Assembly: GCA_036244855.1 (NCBI GenBank)
Contig: BQKZ01001895.1
Span: 20,549 to 63,304 of the forward strand
DNA length: 42,756 bases
Source: Temnopleurus reevesii
Taxonomy: Eukaryota > Echinodermata > Echinoidea > Temnopleuroida > Temnopleuridae
Direction: 5' to 3'
A program made the translations under genes and the position numbers. Positions 1 through 12,216 of this stretch are shown here, one piece after another. Numbering within the stretch: the stretch's first letter is position 1; every line of letters begins with the position of its first letter. Under the pieces are notes generated by a model. It was not told where the DNA came from. It was given only the letters and a program-made list of their open reading frames with translations, and ran no database searches.

Positions 1-227
1 AGCATGGGAAGTTGTCCTTCATCAAGAAAGAAAATATTGAAATAGTGTGGTGCAGCACCACACTAAAAAAAATTGCACATTTTAGGTTATAGCTTTTCCC
101 AAACTCGTTCATTTTTCACACAATCTTTTGTGCAATATGTTTATGATACTAAATTTCATTTCATATAGATTTGAAGACAAAATCTGATGATAAAAATATT
201 CGCTTTTACCAAAACTGTACTTGGGCT
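1..227. mobile_element. TTAA-flanked non-autonomous DNA element, partial at window edge
   Basis: The right end reads ACCAAAACTGTACTTGGGCT, directly followed by TTAA (228-231). The same family occurs complete at 6767-7277 in the opposite orientation; the shared interior includes the 'ttgcacaaaagattgtg' region. The left end is off the window or degraded. Confidence 0.7.
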
Positions 228-231
228 TTAA

Positions 232-1026
232 ACACATGGATTCCTATATTAGCGACTTATGAAGTGTTTTGATATTACAATTACAACTTGATGTTACAAC
301 TGAATGTAGCATGTCAAATTATACAAATGGCAAATGCAAATCTGAACGGGGTGAATTTGGAGTTACATTGCAAAAAGATAATAAAAGCAACAGTTTGTGC
401 CTTGAAAAGGCTTATTGAAGTCTCTGGTTTACAAGGCTGTGGATTATCTGAGCCATAGTTCTGCTTTTGCTAGCAGTGCTGCACTCAACCCAGGTGAGAT
501 GAACAGGTGTCTGGAAGGAATACTGGTTCTTGGAAGTGATTGCATGTGCTGCAAAATATGGGGCACAGCTAGAGTAATAATGATACAAGAATATAACATA
601 AATTGCAGTGTATCAATATGGGAAATTGAAGATTTCTGGGGGGGGGGAGTGTCTATCAAAAGAACATTTTCTAATGGAAATCATGCATAACTATGTGATC
701 CCTACAGCAATAGAAAGAGTTAGAACTAATGATCTATAATAAACTTGGTGTTGATAAATTCATGGATGAAATGAGCAAGAATCTTTATATAGATATCAGA
801 TACTTTTTTTTACCTGTGACATTTGACTTTTAGAAACAGAATTGGGTGACAAAGTGCATTAACTTGCACACGTTTAAATGACGATTGCCTAATTTTTCAA
901 AGAATTTGCATGAAAAACACCTGTACAGGCCTAATTCTGTACACAAATATACCCTGTATATTCTGGACATAATCTAAATATGACCTTTCCGAATTTTATT
1001 AAATTTACCCTCAACAGCTCACTGAA
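232..1026. other. AT-rich non-coding stretch
   Basis: No exon, RNA gene or repeat was recognised. A 91-codon open frame here has no family resemblance and no splice context. Confidence 0.5.
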
Positions 1027-1372
1027 TTCAGAAAAAAAAGAAAAACAAGGAAGAGAGAAATACAGACATACAACATAGAAATTGACAGATAGTTACAGAA
1101 TTGTAATAGAGAGGAAGGTGGGTGAGGGGGGCGTGGAGTGGAACAACGTGGAGAGAAGGAGAGGAAGGGAGATGGAGAGAGGAAAAAAAGAAAAACAGAG
1201 GGAAAGAAGAGAGGAAGGGGGTAGAGGTAGGGGTAGCAGGTAAAGGGGAAAATAAGTGAAGGATAGGAAAATGGAGAAATTGGAAGGGAAAATGGGGCTG
1301 AACGAAGGAAGGAAAGAAGGAAGAGAGGGGGAAAGTTGGGAGAGAAAGAGGGATAAATGGAAGAAAATGACT
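1027..1372. repeat. Purine-rich low-complexity tract
   Basis: About 345 bases of almost pure A/G on the plus strand (GGAA, GAGA and GGGA mixtures). Open frames on the opposite strand that read as Ser/Phe/Leu/Pro-rich proteins are by-products of this composition. Confidence 0.9.
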
Positions 1373-2110
1373 AGTTGTACAAAAATGCACAATCAGGGAA
1401 CAGCACCTCGCCATTTTGCCTAATATTAAACTGTTTTTTTTTTTCCTTTTCCCCCATTCTCACCTCCCAACCCATTCCCATATTAAAATACCTACAATAT
1501 TATCAAGCCATTCACTGTGAGAAGAAAATTGATTTGTTTCCAGTAAACTTGTATCCCCTCACACTACACTGCCTGAGCATCTCAATCAGCCATGCAAGAT
1601 GGCCAACATCGGGTGAAAAAATGAAAAGAAAAAAAAGAGGAAATTCCCCTGCTGCTAAGCATCAAGTAAAGACCAATGAAGGGTGAACGGAGAAAGGAAA
1701 AGAATACTGAATAATAAACCTGGGTCTCATGAAAATCATTTTAGCTATTTATTCAGGAGGTAGCCATGATTAACACAAAGATGCATGGCTTGAATAATTT
1801 TGTTATCCATCTTGCACCTACACACTTCATCTCCTGCATAGACCGGTAGCCCCTGGGCATGGCTACGAAGGGCATTATGTTCAGGCGATATACTTCCAAG
1901 AAATTACACCATTCTCAGGCACAAATTCATGACAAATGATCTAGTTTTACCCACTTTATTATTCAAATTTTCAGAAGTGACATTTCAGTACTGACACTGT
2001 GAAGTGGAGGACACAACCCAATATTCTTAAAATGATTTGTAAAACCATGTCTCAGACTACAGGATGATTGTTTCGACCTAAATATACACTCTGGGGGAAC
2101 AAAATCCAAT
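1373..2110. other. Non-coding stretch
   Basis: No supported gene. It contains a T-run near 1434 and mixed AT-rich sequence. Confidence 0.4.
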
Positions 2111-2200
2111 TGAACAATAATAATAATAATAATAATAATAACTCATGCTTATATAGCGCATAATACAAGGGTCTCTATGCGCTTAACAAAATAGAATACA
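2111..2200 (-). mobile_element. SINE 3' tail fragment with (AAT)n
   Basis: (AAT)n at 2115-2141 is followed by 'cttatatagcgcataatac' and 'tatgcgctta'. The reverse complement reads as a SINE tail, GCGCTATATAAG plus (ATT)n, like the full SINE at 31361-31653. Only the tail is present. Confidence 0.65.
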
Positions 2201-5200
2201 ATACAAAATACCATCTACAATGAAAGGTTTAAAAGAAGAATCTATGATAAAAGTAAATCAAATTCTTGCTGAACACCATTACTATAACCCTTCCATTAGC
2301 ATTCTTTTATTTTTCTCCCTTTCTCCAACCTGTTCTCTGTTGATTAAGCAAAGCTATTAATAATGTGAATGGCGTAAACAAAAGGCACATATTTCCTAGA
2401 AAATAAACATGATAGTTAGTAAACAAAAAAGAAGCTTTTTGGCAGCGTGAGAAATTTGTTGTTGGAGATTCATTGTAATTCTACCAATTGTCAAAAATAT
2501 CCCATTTTTTCAACAATTTTTTTAAAATTGCACATCCTATAACAAGGCCTGTATGAGCAGACTAGATGAAGCATGTGCTACTGTAAAATTATGTAACCAA
2601 TCTGTGAAGGAATGGTGTGATAGTCTTGGTCAAGGAGCAGATTAACAAACTAACTTCAACTCAACACAAGGGGGCGGCAATGCGCTTTGAAGGGAGCTTG
2701 ACCCCTCAGAGCATAGATAATATATACATTCAATGAACATAAGGATGTGTACAGCAATACAGTCAAATACACTTGTTTGGTGGCCCATAAATGCTAATGT
2801 ACTACAAGAAAGTTTTTTCTCCTAATTTTTGTTCATTTTAGGAACACATTTCAAGTGAAAAATAGTGTATAAACATGTATAAACTAGACAACCTCTGAAA
2901 ACTCATGTTGCATACAAGGCACATGTTTTTAATTCAACTTCAAATTTGATTTTTTTTTTTCAATTTGGGTGAAATGTAAAAAAAAATATAAATAAAAAAA
3001 AAATAAAAGCTTAGGTGGGGCGATTTTCAAAGGGTCTGTGGGTGGAAGGCAACCAAACAATTTATTGGCCTAAATTGAGAATACAATTTAAATTGTTGAT
3101 GTATTGGTTGGATTTTTTTTTGTGTGTACATGTATATCTATTTACTTCTTTTCATTCAAAGGTAGAATACTTCTTTTTTTAACCTAAAATCTGACTTTCC
3201 AAGATTGTTGTGGTATGTTGAAGAATACTAAATGTTAGAACTTATCACCAAACAATTAAGCACAAAGATTGGTCATGATAAGTGCATTTATAGTTATTCC
3301 AATAATCATTTTTTTATTTGAGGCCTTGAATTAATGGACCGTGCGTTCAAAATTCAAAACGGCCGTTGAATGTCCGTTGACCTGAGCGTGAGATTCTCTC
3401 TCGGTGCGTATTCCACATATGCTCTGTGTATGTGGCAGTGTATTGAAGTTCACGCTAAACATGCACTAACAGGGCTGTGTGTATGCGTGGCATTGAGGTA
3501 ATTTGCGCTAGCCGTATCGCGATACCATTGGGATGATACGGTGAGAAAGATGACAGACAAAGGAATAGATATTTATTTGAATTAAATGTCATAGACTACT
3601 AATGACTAAAATATTTAATTAAAGTTATTATTTTGGTATATCCAAGGTACAGAACAAGTTGTGAGCATAATTGTAAAGTATGCAAATGTAGTTTTTAACC
3701 TTTAGAACACATTGTGAAGGGTAAATAATAACTTTGAAGGCTAATAAAAAACATTTCAAAATAGGTACATATTGGACATGATTGTATCTTAATTCAAGAT
3801 GATTTTTGTTTGTGATTGTGAAGGAAAATTCTGAAGAATAAATGGAAATGCTATGCCATTTTCTGTTGAAGACAACTATATGAACTATGTTATACTTTTG
3901 AAAACAACAAGGAGTAGTAGTAAGCAAATTAGAAATGCTTCCTGCATATTGTAAAAATGTTCATTACCAATATTAGGAAATACTTGCTTAAATTGTTGGA
4001 GGAAAGTTCCTTTGTAATTCATTGATATTCTATTTCAAAGAACAGAGAACTACATGTACTTTGTTACCTTCTGATAACAAATTTATTTGAATGGGGGAAA
4101 TCTTTTACAGTATAAATGATGAAAAACGTATAAGAAATTTAATAACTTCCTACATTTCGCTCTGGTTTTCTCTTACTACCGAAGGTGTAAACACATTAAG
4201 GGAAATAATTGGGAATATTCTGCTCATTACAATTTCATGGTTAACCGATTGAAAATTGTTACTGAGCAAAAATTGATTAAATTACCAATGGAAGTTTAAA
4301 CGAAGCATAAAGAATTCTTTCCATGAGTGAATGATAGAATTTAGCAATAGATAATACAATATCAAACAAAGAATACTTATAAGTTTATATATTAGCTTAA
4401 AGTCATTAACTAATTTGATATCCAATGTATATCTTTGAAAAAAAAACATGCAAGGACTGTTCTTGACATATAAAATATCTAAATCAAATTTGTATAACTG
4501 TTATTCGATTATATGCTTACACATTTAAGGCTATTCTTAAATGCTCTCTGTGTATCATGAAATGAACGATATAAAAGTGATGTTGATTGGTTAATTTTCT
4601 TCGTCTATTTGAAATGATGTTGGAATTCATGGTGGAAAGAGCTGTCAATCAAAATAGAAGTCCGTCTCACCAGTTGGACAGCCAACTACACCTTAGAAAA
4701 AAATATTCTATTCCATTTCTATCGAATTATCCGTTTAAATTCCCACTCCTTCAAGCTTATCAAATTATGACGCCTAAATATTCAATTGGCAAAATATCAA
4801 ATTATATATGCCTAAATATCCCGGTATTGCATGTAAACCAAATCACATGCGTGGCGGACCATGTACATGCCACGATTTTCTGGAGATGGCGAAACAGAAG
4901 CAGTCACTGCCTCAATGCAGAAATTGAATTACGCCACGGCGTAACGCTTCCTCTAAGAGGGGAAAAGAATTAAAAAGAGAGCAAAATGACTTTTCTTTTT
5001 GGGAGGTGCTGTAGATAACCCGATCATACACATGGCAATACCGTGCAGAAGGCCCGAGTCTAATGCATAATAAAGCAAACAAAATCATCATGGCTGCAAA
5101 TTTGAGGAAAGGAAATAAAAAACAGATAAAATGAACTTCTCTTTTACCTGTGCACTGTCCAAGCATTCTCCTTTTATGTCCTTGGGTGGGCAGGCTCTAA

Positions 5201-6766
5201 ATTTGATTATCGCTGGAGTATAACTTGATAAATGGTGCACGTGCTCGCCCCCTCCCTGCGATTGATCGGGTCTACCTGAAAATATGAATAGTTATGAAGC
5301 GGTAATAATGGTGAAGAGATCCTCCAATTGGCAATCTATCGGAGGGAGGAAATGAGTTTGTGACAAGAGAATGTAGGGGTCAGGTGCATTGGAGTTCATC
5401 TCATGTCGTCCTACTCCAGCGACAGCGTGTTCAAACGAAAGAACTAAAACTAGAACAGCTTTATGATGAACAAAATGCATGAAATGTTAATCTGTTGAGT
5501 ACTGAATTATATATTTTTCCATAGATTTTGTGCAGGGACTACCATGTTCCAGTAGTCAAAGGTTTAACTAGAACGGTTATGAAAGGTATACATGAATGGT
5601 AACTAACAATGTAGTACAGGCCCTAGTCAAAAGCAATGCATTGATCACTGAGTTGGCAATCCTACTAAAATAAATCAAATAAATATCAATAAACAAATAA
5701 ACAATCACAAAGCATATACATGTAGTCGGAAAATGCACACCTATAGAAAATTCGACTCTGCTCGTTCGAAAATACTTCTGAACGATAAGTTAGTAAAAAC
5801 AATTTATTTTCATATGTTGTTTCTTCATAGAATTTGGTTTAAAATGACTGGCATCTGAACACACAGTAAATCTGATCCATATGCCTGATAAGGCAACATC
5901 AATGACTTTCTGAGAATAATGAACTTGAATATATCATCTTTGATCCTATTCTCCTTTATTTTGAATAGATCAAAATGGGGATTATCACATTGGGCCTTTT
6001 TTTCAGTGTTACATTTGATTTGGGATTGATTCCTACAGAAGCTTCTGCTCGGAAGCACAACAAGTAGTTTAAATAATCAAAATGAACATGAAATGTCCCC
6101 CAGTGAAGATCTAAAAACCACTTGTAAAATAACTAACTCCCCTTCAAAATTTATTTCAAATTTAAAAAAAAAAGTATAAAGAAAAAAGCAAGCATTTATC
6201 AAAAACGAATTGATTCAATGTTGATGCATAAGCTCACGTAAGCTCAGATGGGGGCACTGTCAATTTCAAATCATATTTATTTCATTCAAAAGTAAAAACC
6301 AATTTCTGTACAAGGTAAAATATACTGACAAATACAATCGAATGAGGAGACAGCCAAAAAGAACAGAGTCTTATGAGATGCTGCCACTGTAGACATAAAA
6401 AAAGGAGAAAGACTAGTAAAATAACAAACTTTTTAATTTATCAATTTGGCAAGAAATGAAATGTAAATGGATCCCTTTTAGCATAGACTTTTTGGAGCTT
6501 GTACATGGTTTATGGTTTTAGTGACAGGTTATGATGTGCTTCCTACAGACAACAGCAATATGGAATTTCTTACAAAAAAAAAACAGCAATACGTTTCTTA
6601 TTGACCATTTCAAACTAAATAGCCTTGATTAGGGCAAGCTGAAGATAGCAATAATGCAATGTTGGCAGCATTAGTGAGAAACTAATGAGCAAAAGGAAGG
6701 AAGCGCTAATCACCGTTTACATGAGGGTACTTCTCCCCATTCCCATGGGGGCAGCACACGGTTTAA
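2201..6766. other. Long non-coding stretch
   Basis: AT-rich DNA with no exon or RNA gene that I can support. 3330-3560 is slightly richer in CG dinucleotides. An open frame of 128 codons at 4587-4973 has no recognisable domain. Near 6260 there is a short 'atatttatttcattcaaaag' stretch of the kind seen at LINE/SINE tails, too short to classify. Confidence 0.4.
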
Positions 6767-7277
6767 AGCCCAAGTAAAGTGTTGGTAAAAGCGAATATTT
6801 TTGTCTCCAGATTTTGTCTTCAAATCTAAATAAAATGAAATATCATGAATATATTGCACAAAAGATTGTGTAAAAAATGAATGAGTTTTGGTAAATTTAT
6901 AACCTAAAATGTGCGAAATATCTCAGCATCGTCGTGTAACCCGACACTTATACAATTTTTTCTGTGATAAAGGACACCTTCTCGTGCACAGAATCGGATG
7001 AAAATTTCAGAATCTTTATGTACATACCTTTTTATCATTATTTTGTCAAATCTCAGAAATAACCTTGCTTATGCCCGATAACAAACAAAATATTGTTATT
7101 ACCAAGAGAGGGCGCTAAATAAGGTTAAAGGTCAAATTCAAATTTTCAAACAGAATCAGTTTGTAAAATATTATGCTTTTGTCTCGAAATGTGTGTAAGA
7201 TACATACAGTGTATGTCATGATAAACATCCTGTAAAATTTACATTTCTTAATCGTTACCAAAACTGTAATTTGGGCT
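6767..7277. mobile_element. Complete TTAA-flanked MITE (AGCCCAA family)
   Basis: 511 bases between TTAA at 6763-6766 and TTAA at 7278-7281. The ends are inverted: AGCCCAAGTAAAGTGTTGG on the left, and the reverse complement of CCAAAACTGTAATTTGGGCT on the right. No coding capacity. A TTAA target duplication is known for piggyBac and Kolobok superfamilies; the AG-start fits Kolobok better, but this is inferred. Confidence 0.8.
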
Positions 7278-7299
7278 TTAATAGTGGTTTGGACAACAG

Positions 7300-7920
7300 G
7301 TACCCAGTTATTAAACACTGGGGACAATATAAGATGGGACTCTAGAGGATTGAAAATGGTTTGACAGTGCCAAGGACAGTTTATGCAATAACACAATATG
7401 TATGACCAAGGAAATGCCCAGTTCACACTTATAACATATTAAGATGTTGTCTATGCAGGAGTGATCGATCTAGTCTGATAGTGTTTTGGATAAACAATGA
7501 CCAGTTCACACTCAAGTTCCTAATCGGGTTTCTGAATGATTGATAAATTGTGATCTAATAGTGCTTTAAACAACAGATGCCCAGTTCACACTCACATCAT
7601 AAGATTGGTCTCTGCAGGATTGATAAATGGTCCAAGGTGTGTTGGACAACAAAGGACACATTCACAGCATAAGATGGGTGTCCACAGGATTGATAAATTA
7701 TGGTCTGAAGGCGCTTTAGACAACAGATGCCCAGTTCGCACTAACAATATAAGATAAATCTCTGCATCTGGAATTGATACACTGTGGATGGTATAATGGT
7801 GCTAAGGAGAACAAATGTCCAGTTCACACTCACAATATAAGATGGTTCTTATATTGATATTGATAGATTGATAAATAGTCTATTGGTGCTTTGGACAGCA
7901 GATATTAAGTTCACACTCTA
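7300..7920. repeat. Diverged minisatellite, period about 80-88 bp
   Basis: The phrase 'cccagttcacactcac...ataagatggg...gcaggattgataaat...gtgcttt.gacaacagatg' recurs. Its 'agttcac' core falls near 7420, 7503, 7583, 7663, 7733, 7819 and 7908. At least seven units are visible, each differing by many substitutions. Confidence 0.8.
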
Positions 7921-9296
7921 TTTCCTAGATGGAGCAAATTTGGGTCTGCGTTTACGAACTATTATTGACCCAATGCATATACAATACAGGCATCCTCCGA
8001 AAACTGCAATACCCCCCCCCCCCTCCAGTCTCTCATCACGAACACATAACTAATAATGTAAAAATGGAGAGAGAAAGAGAAAGAGAAAGGGAGGGAGGGA
8101 GGGAGATAAATGGAAACAGAAAGACAGAAAGAAATCTAGAGGGATCGGGAGATGGGTTGGGAGTGCAAAAAAACAAGAACATTACAAGAACATGATCTAT
8201 AAGAAACGGTTAAAGATCTTTTTTCTTTAAAAAAACCTCCCCCGCAAGGGTTAAGTAAAGAGTTATTTCCATTAGCGTAGTTTTATTACACTTCTAAATA
8301 AAAAAGTAAACCGAAGAGGCTAATGAGTGTCATGCCTCCACAAAATAACTTCCTTTCAGTTTGAATTTCTTCTTTTCACAAATAATCATTGCCTGGATTT
8401 TTATTATGGTCCTATCTACATCCAAATAAACCTCATCAAACTTCTCCTCGATGTTTGCTCGCATACTTTGTCAAAGTGAAGTGAAATTGTCAAGTTATTT
8501 AGGCTCATCAAACCACTTACCAATCCAATCCAATGAATAATCTTTCAAGAAAAGTTTGGATGAAGGTAGGAAGTAAGGATGGAGGGTGGATAAATAAAAA
8601 AAAACAATACCGCACAACCAATCAGAATCAAATTAGCAGAAATAAAAGGAGACACAACAATATAAAGAAGAAAGATGGGGAGAGAGACATTAATTCAAAA
8701 GCCACAGACTATTTCGTTAGCCGCAATCAGCGCGAGACCCTTTACCAACTTCCCCTCGTGCCCGGGCTCCCTGACTGTTCTTGTTACGGGATAACGGCCT
8801 TCACGATCTCGACGATGAAGCGCTCCCTCGGTCTGACCCATCAAGCTAAATGACTTGAGTACATATGTATATTTTAGCCATTTACCAAGCTTCTTGGAGT
8901 GGCTTTTCATCAATAAATCGGTGTTAATGACTCTCGCTGGATGGGGAGGAGGGATATTAGCGATGGACTTCATCTTCCATCTATTTCTCACCGTCTCCCA
9001 CCGAGTTCCGAGAGGAATACATTTCTATTAAGCCCAATCAAATGCTCATTTAGCAATCTGCGATTTCAGATAACTTCTGAAGGTTGCCAAATGGCATCTT
9101 TGTAAAGGGCCCATCGACTTAGTTTAGAGTTTAGTGTATGGATTTGAAGAAAGATAAGGAGAGATCTCTTTAGCACTTAAAATTGTCTGAGTCTATGAGG
9201 GCTCATATCGTTGGAATCTATCAAAACTTCTATATAATGCTTTTGTCCCTTTACATTTACCATGGTGCGAATAGAAGAAACTTGGAATAGCTTTAT

Positions 9297-9298
<2 letters not shown>
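7921..9298. other. Non-coding stretch with C-run and GA microsatellite
   Basis: It contains a C-run near 8012-8022, a GA/GGGA tract at 8065-8110, and AT-rich DNA. 8740-8850 is locally GC-richer with open frames on both strands, but neither has domains or splice signals that I can support. Confidence 0.4.

Positions 9299-9328
<30 letters not shown>
9299..9328. repeat. (CT)n microsatellite
   Basis: Fifteen uninterrupted CT dinucleotides. Confidence 0.95.
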
Positions 9329-9331
<3 letters not shown>

Positions 9332-9599
9332 CCACAGTCTCCCATTGCCATTTATGCACTATGGGCAAAACGATGAGCACATGTGCATTCCCTTGAGCTT
9401 TGCATGGGTGCTAAAACATTATTGAGGTGGCAAGCTAATGTGCAAAGGCACAAACTTGCAACCCAAAATTTCTACGAAATAATCCATTCCAGCAATCTTG
9501 CCAAGCTGGAACTAGATGAATCCTCCACCGCGCACGGTCAAAATGTATGCCTCCGCCATCACCCAAGGTTTCAGAAAGATATGTACGGCTTGTTCCATG

Positions 9600-10460
9600 C
9601 CATCAGAAACATTTTACAAATTTTGAGCACTGCAACCTTTGACCCCAAGAATCCAAAATCTCACCCGGTCTTCCTCACATGTTTATAAATAATTGAGCCA
9701 AATTTGAAAGAAATTGGGTCAATTTTTCTGAACTTAAAGCAATAATGAGCTTTATCAGGTAATTTTTACAATTTTTTTTTTGCCCTGTGACCTCTGACAT
9801 TACATGTAGACCCCCTGAATCCAAAACCTAATAATTTCACCTAACATTATTGAGCTAGGTTTGGCAGAAATGAGTTCACTTTATTCTGAAGTTATCACAG
9901 TAACAAGCTATTTTGGTGGGGTTTTTTTGCCCCAGGTGTGACCTTTAACCTTTGATCCACTGAACTTAAAATCTAATCAGTTCTTCTTCCCATGCTTATA
10001 CACTTTTGAGCAAGGTTTGGGAAAAAATTGGCTCAATTATTCTAAAGTTATCACAGTAACAAGCTATTTTGGGTGATTTTTTTACAAGTTTTTTTCCGTG
10101 ACCTTTGACCTTTGACCCATTGAACCCAAAATCTAATCATTTCATCCTCACATACTTATACATACTTGAGCCAAGTTTGGTCAAAATCTGTCAAGCAGTT
10201 CTGAACTTATTGCGGTAACAAGCTTTTTGGGGTGATTTTTTAGAAGCATTTTGGCCCTGTGACCTTTGACCTTTGACCCCCTGAACTCGAAATCTACTCA
10301 TTTCATCCTCACATACTTATACATACTTGAGCCAAGTTTGGTCACAATCCGTCCAGCAGTTCTGAACTTATCGCGGTAACAAGTTTCGGACGGATGCACG
10401 GACGGATGCACAGACGGACGGACAGACAACCCGAAACTGCCTCCGGCACCACCTTACGGT
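9600..10460. repeat. Tandem repeat, period about 158 bp, with GGAC-rich end
   Basis: Five units. The marker 'ttgagccaagtttgg' or variants lies at about 9695, 9852, 10008, 10168 and 10329, giving spacings of 157, 156, 160 and 161. Each unit carries 'ggtaacaagctttttgg', 'gtgacctttgacctttgacc' and 'aatctaatcatttcatcctc'. Unit similarity rises toward the right. The array ends in 'cggacggatgcacggacgg' and 'ggcaccaccttacggtggca', a small hairpin. Confidence 0.88.
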
Positions 10461-11262
10461 GGCAAAGGCATAAAAATGGCTTGAGTTTCATTGGGGTTAC
10501 TTTTTCAAAGATTTTTCCTACCTTGGTGTATCCATAGACCTACATGTAAGTCCATGGTATATTTCAGGGGATTTAAAAAAGTGTTGCATGATAATTTGAT
10601 GGGATAACAATAGCAAAATAAGATTGCTAATAATATAGTTTTATTTTGTTCATCTCATATAATTCATTTCTCAAGCAAATTCAAATCAATCATCATTGAT
10701 TAACATCCATACCTCCATTTCCAATTGTTAGAAAAAAAGAGCAAGAGTGAACCCCTCCGGTATAAAGGATAATTACCCCACCCTTTAAATCACGGTTCTT
10801 CAATTCCTGGAAAAGAGAGAGAAGGTCCTCATGAAAATAAAAATGACTCCTCCTTCATATTGCTAGATTGGTTTAATGGGACCAATCATTATTGACTGAA
10901 AATTCAGTGGGATACAAGAATGAAAACACACTATTCTAAGTAATTTTAAATCATTATTTTGGGGTTTGAATTCATGGACGACAAGATAATCAAAGTGTGA
11001 AGATGCCTTGAGTTAATTCTGCTCTGAATACAGTCAAGTGCAATTGAATTATTTTTGTTTTGGGGCAGTGCATTGGGTGACAGATGAATCGTGAAGGGAT
11101 GGAATATGGGATATATTTGAAAGGGCATGGATATCGATGGAAAGGGCAATGATTGGTCGATTGACAGCCCAGGATGTAATGGGCGGATGAAGAGATGTGG
11201 GAGTGGAGGGTGGCGTGTATATAAAGAAGTAAGGGATCTGGATGGGAGTTGGGGAGATTTGG
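10461..11262. other. Non-coding stretch
   Basis: AT-rich DNA without supported genes. Long open frames overlapping its right side come from the adjacent GA repeat. Confidence 0.45.
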
Positions 11263-11309
11263 GATGCAGAGAAAAAGAGAAAGAGAGAGAGGGAGAAAAA
11301 GAAAGAGAG

Positions 11310-11364
<55 letters not shown>

Positions 11365-11470
11365 AAAAAAAGGGCGAGGATGTAGAAATACAATATACAT
11401 AATAGAGACAGAGAGAGAAAGTGTGTATGTGTGCGTGTGTTTGTTTGTTTGTATGTATGTGTGTTTGATG
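11263..11470. repeat. (GA)n and (GT)n microsatellites
   Basis: GA/GAAA tract at about 11268-11376, then GT/GTTT/GTAT tract at about 11420-11466. The reverse strand yields Leu/Ser-repeat open frames that are not genes. Confidence 0.95.
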
Positions 11471-11712
11471 GAGATGTAGAGGGGATAAATGATTGAATGT
11501 TATTAAGTTGGGTACCATTGGCAGAAAAATGTTTAACAGCAAAGAACTAAGGAAATATTATGAGGGAAGCAAAGTGGTGAAAAAGCAATATGAAGCCAAG
11601 CTGTTTGAAACCCCCCCCCAAAAAAAAACAACAAAAAACAAACAAACAAACAAACAAGCAAGCCATTTGTGAACAGATTTGATAGTTAGGGACATTTACT
11701 TTAAATCTTTAA

Positions 11713-12212
11713 AGGGGAACTCCACCCAGACACAGATGTACATTCAGTGGATGGAGAAAAATACAATGACCAAACTGTGAAAGTTTGAGCAAAACCTGAC
11801 AATCTACTTTAAACTTTTTTTTAAGTTGTTTTTATTTCCATCCTTGATGGGCTCCTGAAATTGCAACATAAAGGCACAATGGCTTCCAGCATGGAAAATT
11901 CTCTGTTTACTTTGTACACAAAATTTCAATTGTTTTCCTTTTAAAAATGGTAAAAATCTAGAAGATTCATCCCAAAATGCATGCAGAATCATTATGCCCA
12001 TATTATACTTGAAGAGAAAAGTAAAAGATTTAGTATACTTTTCTACAAAAAGTAGAAGGCGCGAAATATGATTTATAGAAAAATTGAAATTTTCAAAGAG
12101 AATTTTTATCAAAAATAATTTTAGGGTCTCAAAATTTGTTAAAAGGATATGTCATGATGAAGATTCCATATGAGTCACATTTCATAATCTTTTCCAAAAC
12201 TACATTTGGGCT
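11713..12212. mobile_element. TTAA-flanked MITE with two unlike ends
   Basis: 500 bases between TTAA at 11709-11712 and TTAA at 12213-12216. The left end AGGGGAACTCCACCC belongs to the AGGGGAAC family (see 35670 and 42308). The right end CCAAAACTACATTTGGGCT belongs to the AGCCCAA family (see 6767). No coding frame of note. Confidence 0.7.
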
Positions 12213-12216
12213 TTAA

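Noticed and set aside
1028..1414. 128-codon minus-strand Phe/Pro/Ser-rich open frame
   Set aside because: Product of the purine-rich tract on the other strand.
4587..4973. 128-codon plus-strand open frame
   Set aside because: No recognisable domain, AT-rich codon use like the surrounding non-coding DNA, no splice evidence.
10946..11542. 198-codon minus-strand open frame rich in Leu and Ser
   Set aside because: Its core is the reverse translation of the (GA)n microsatellite; no domain or splice context.
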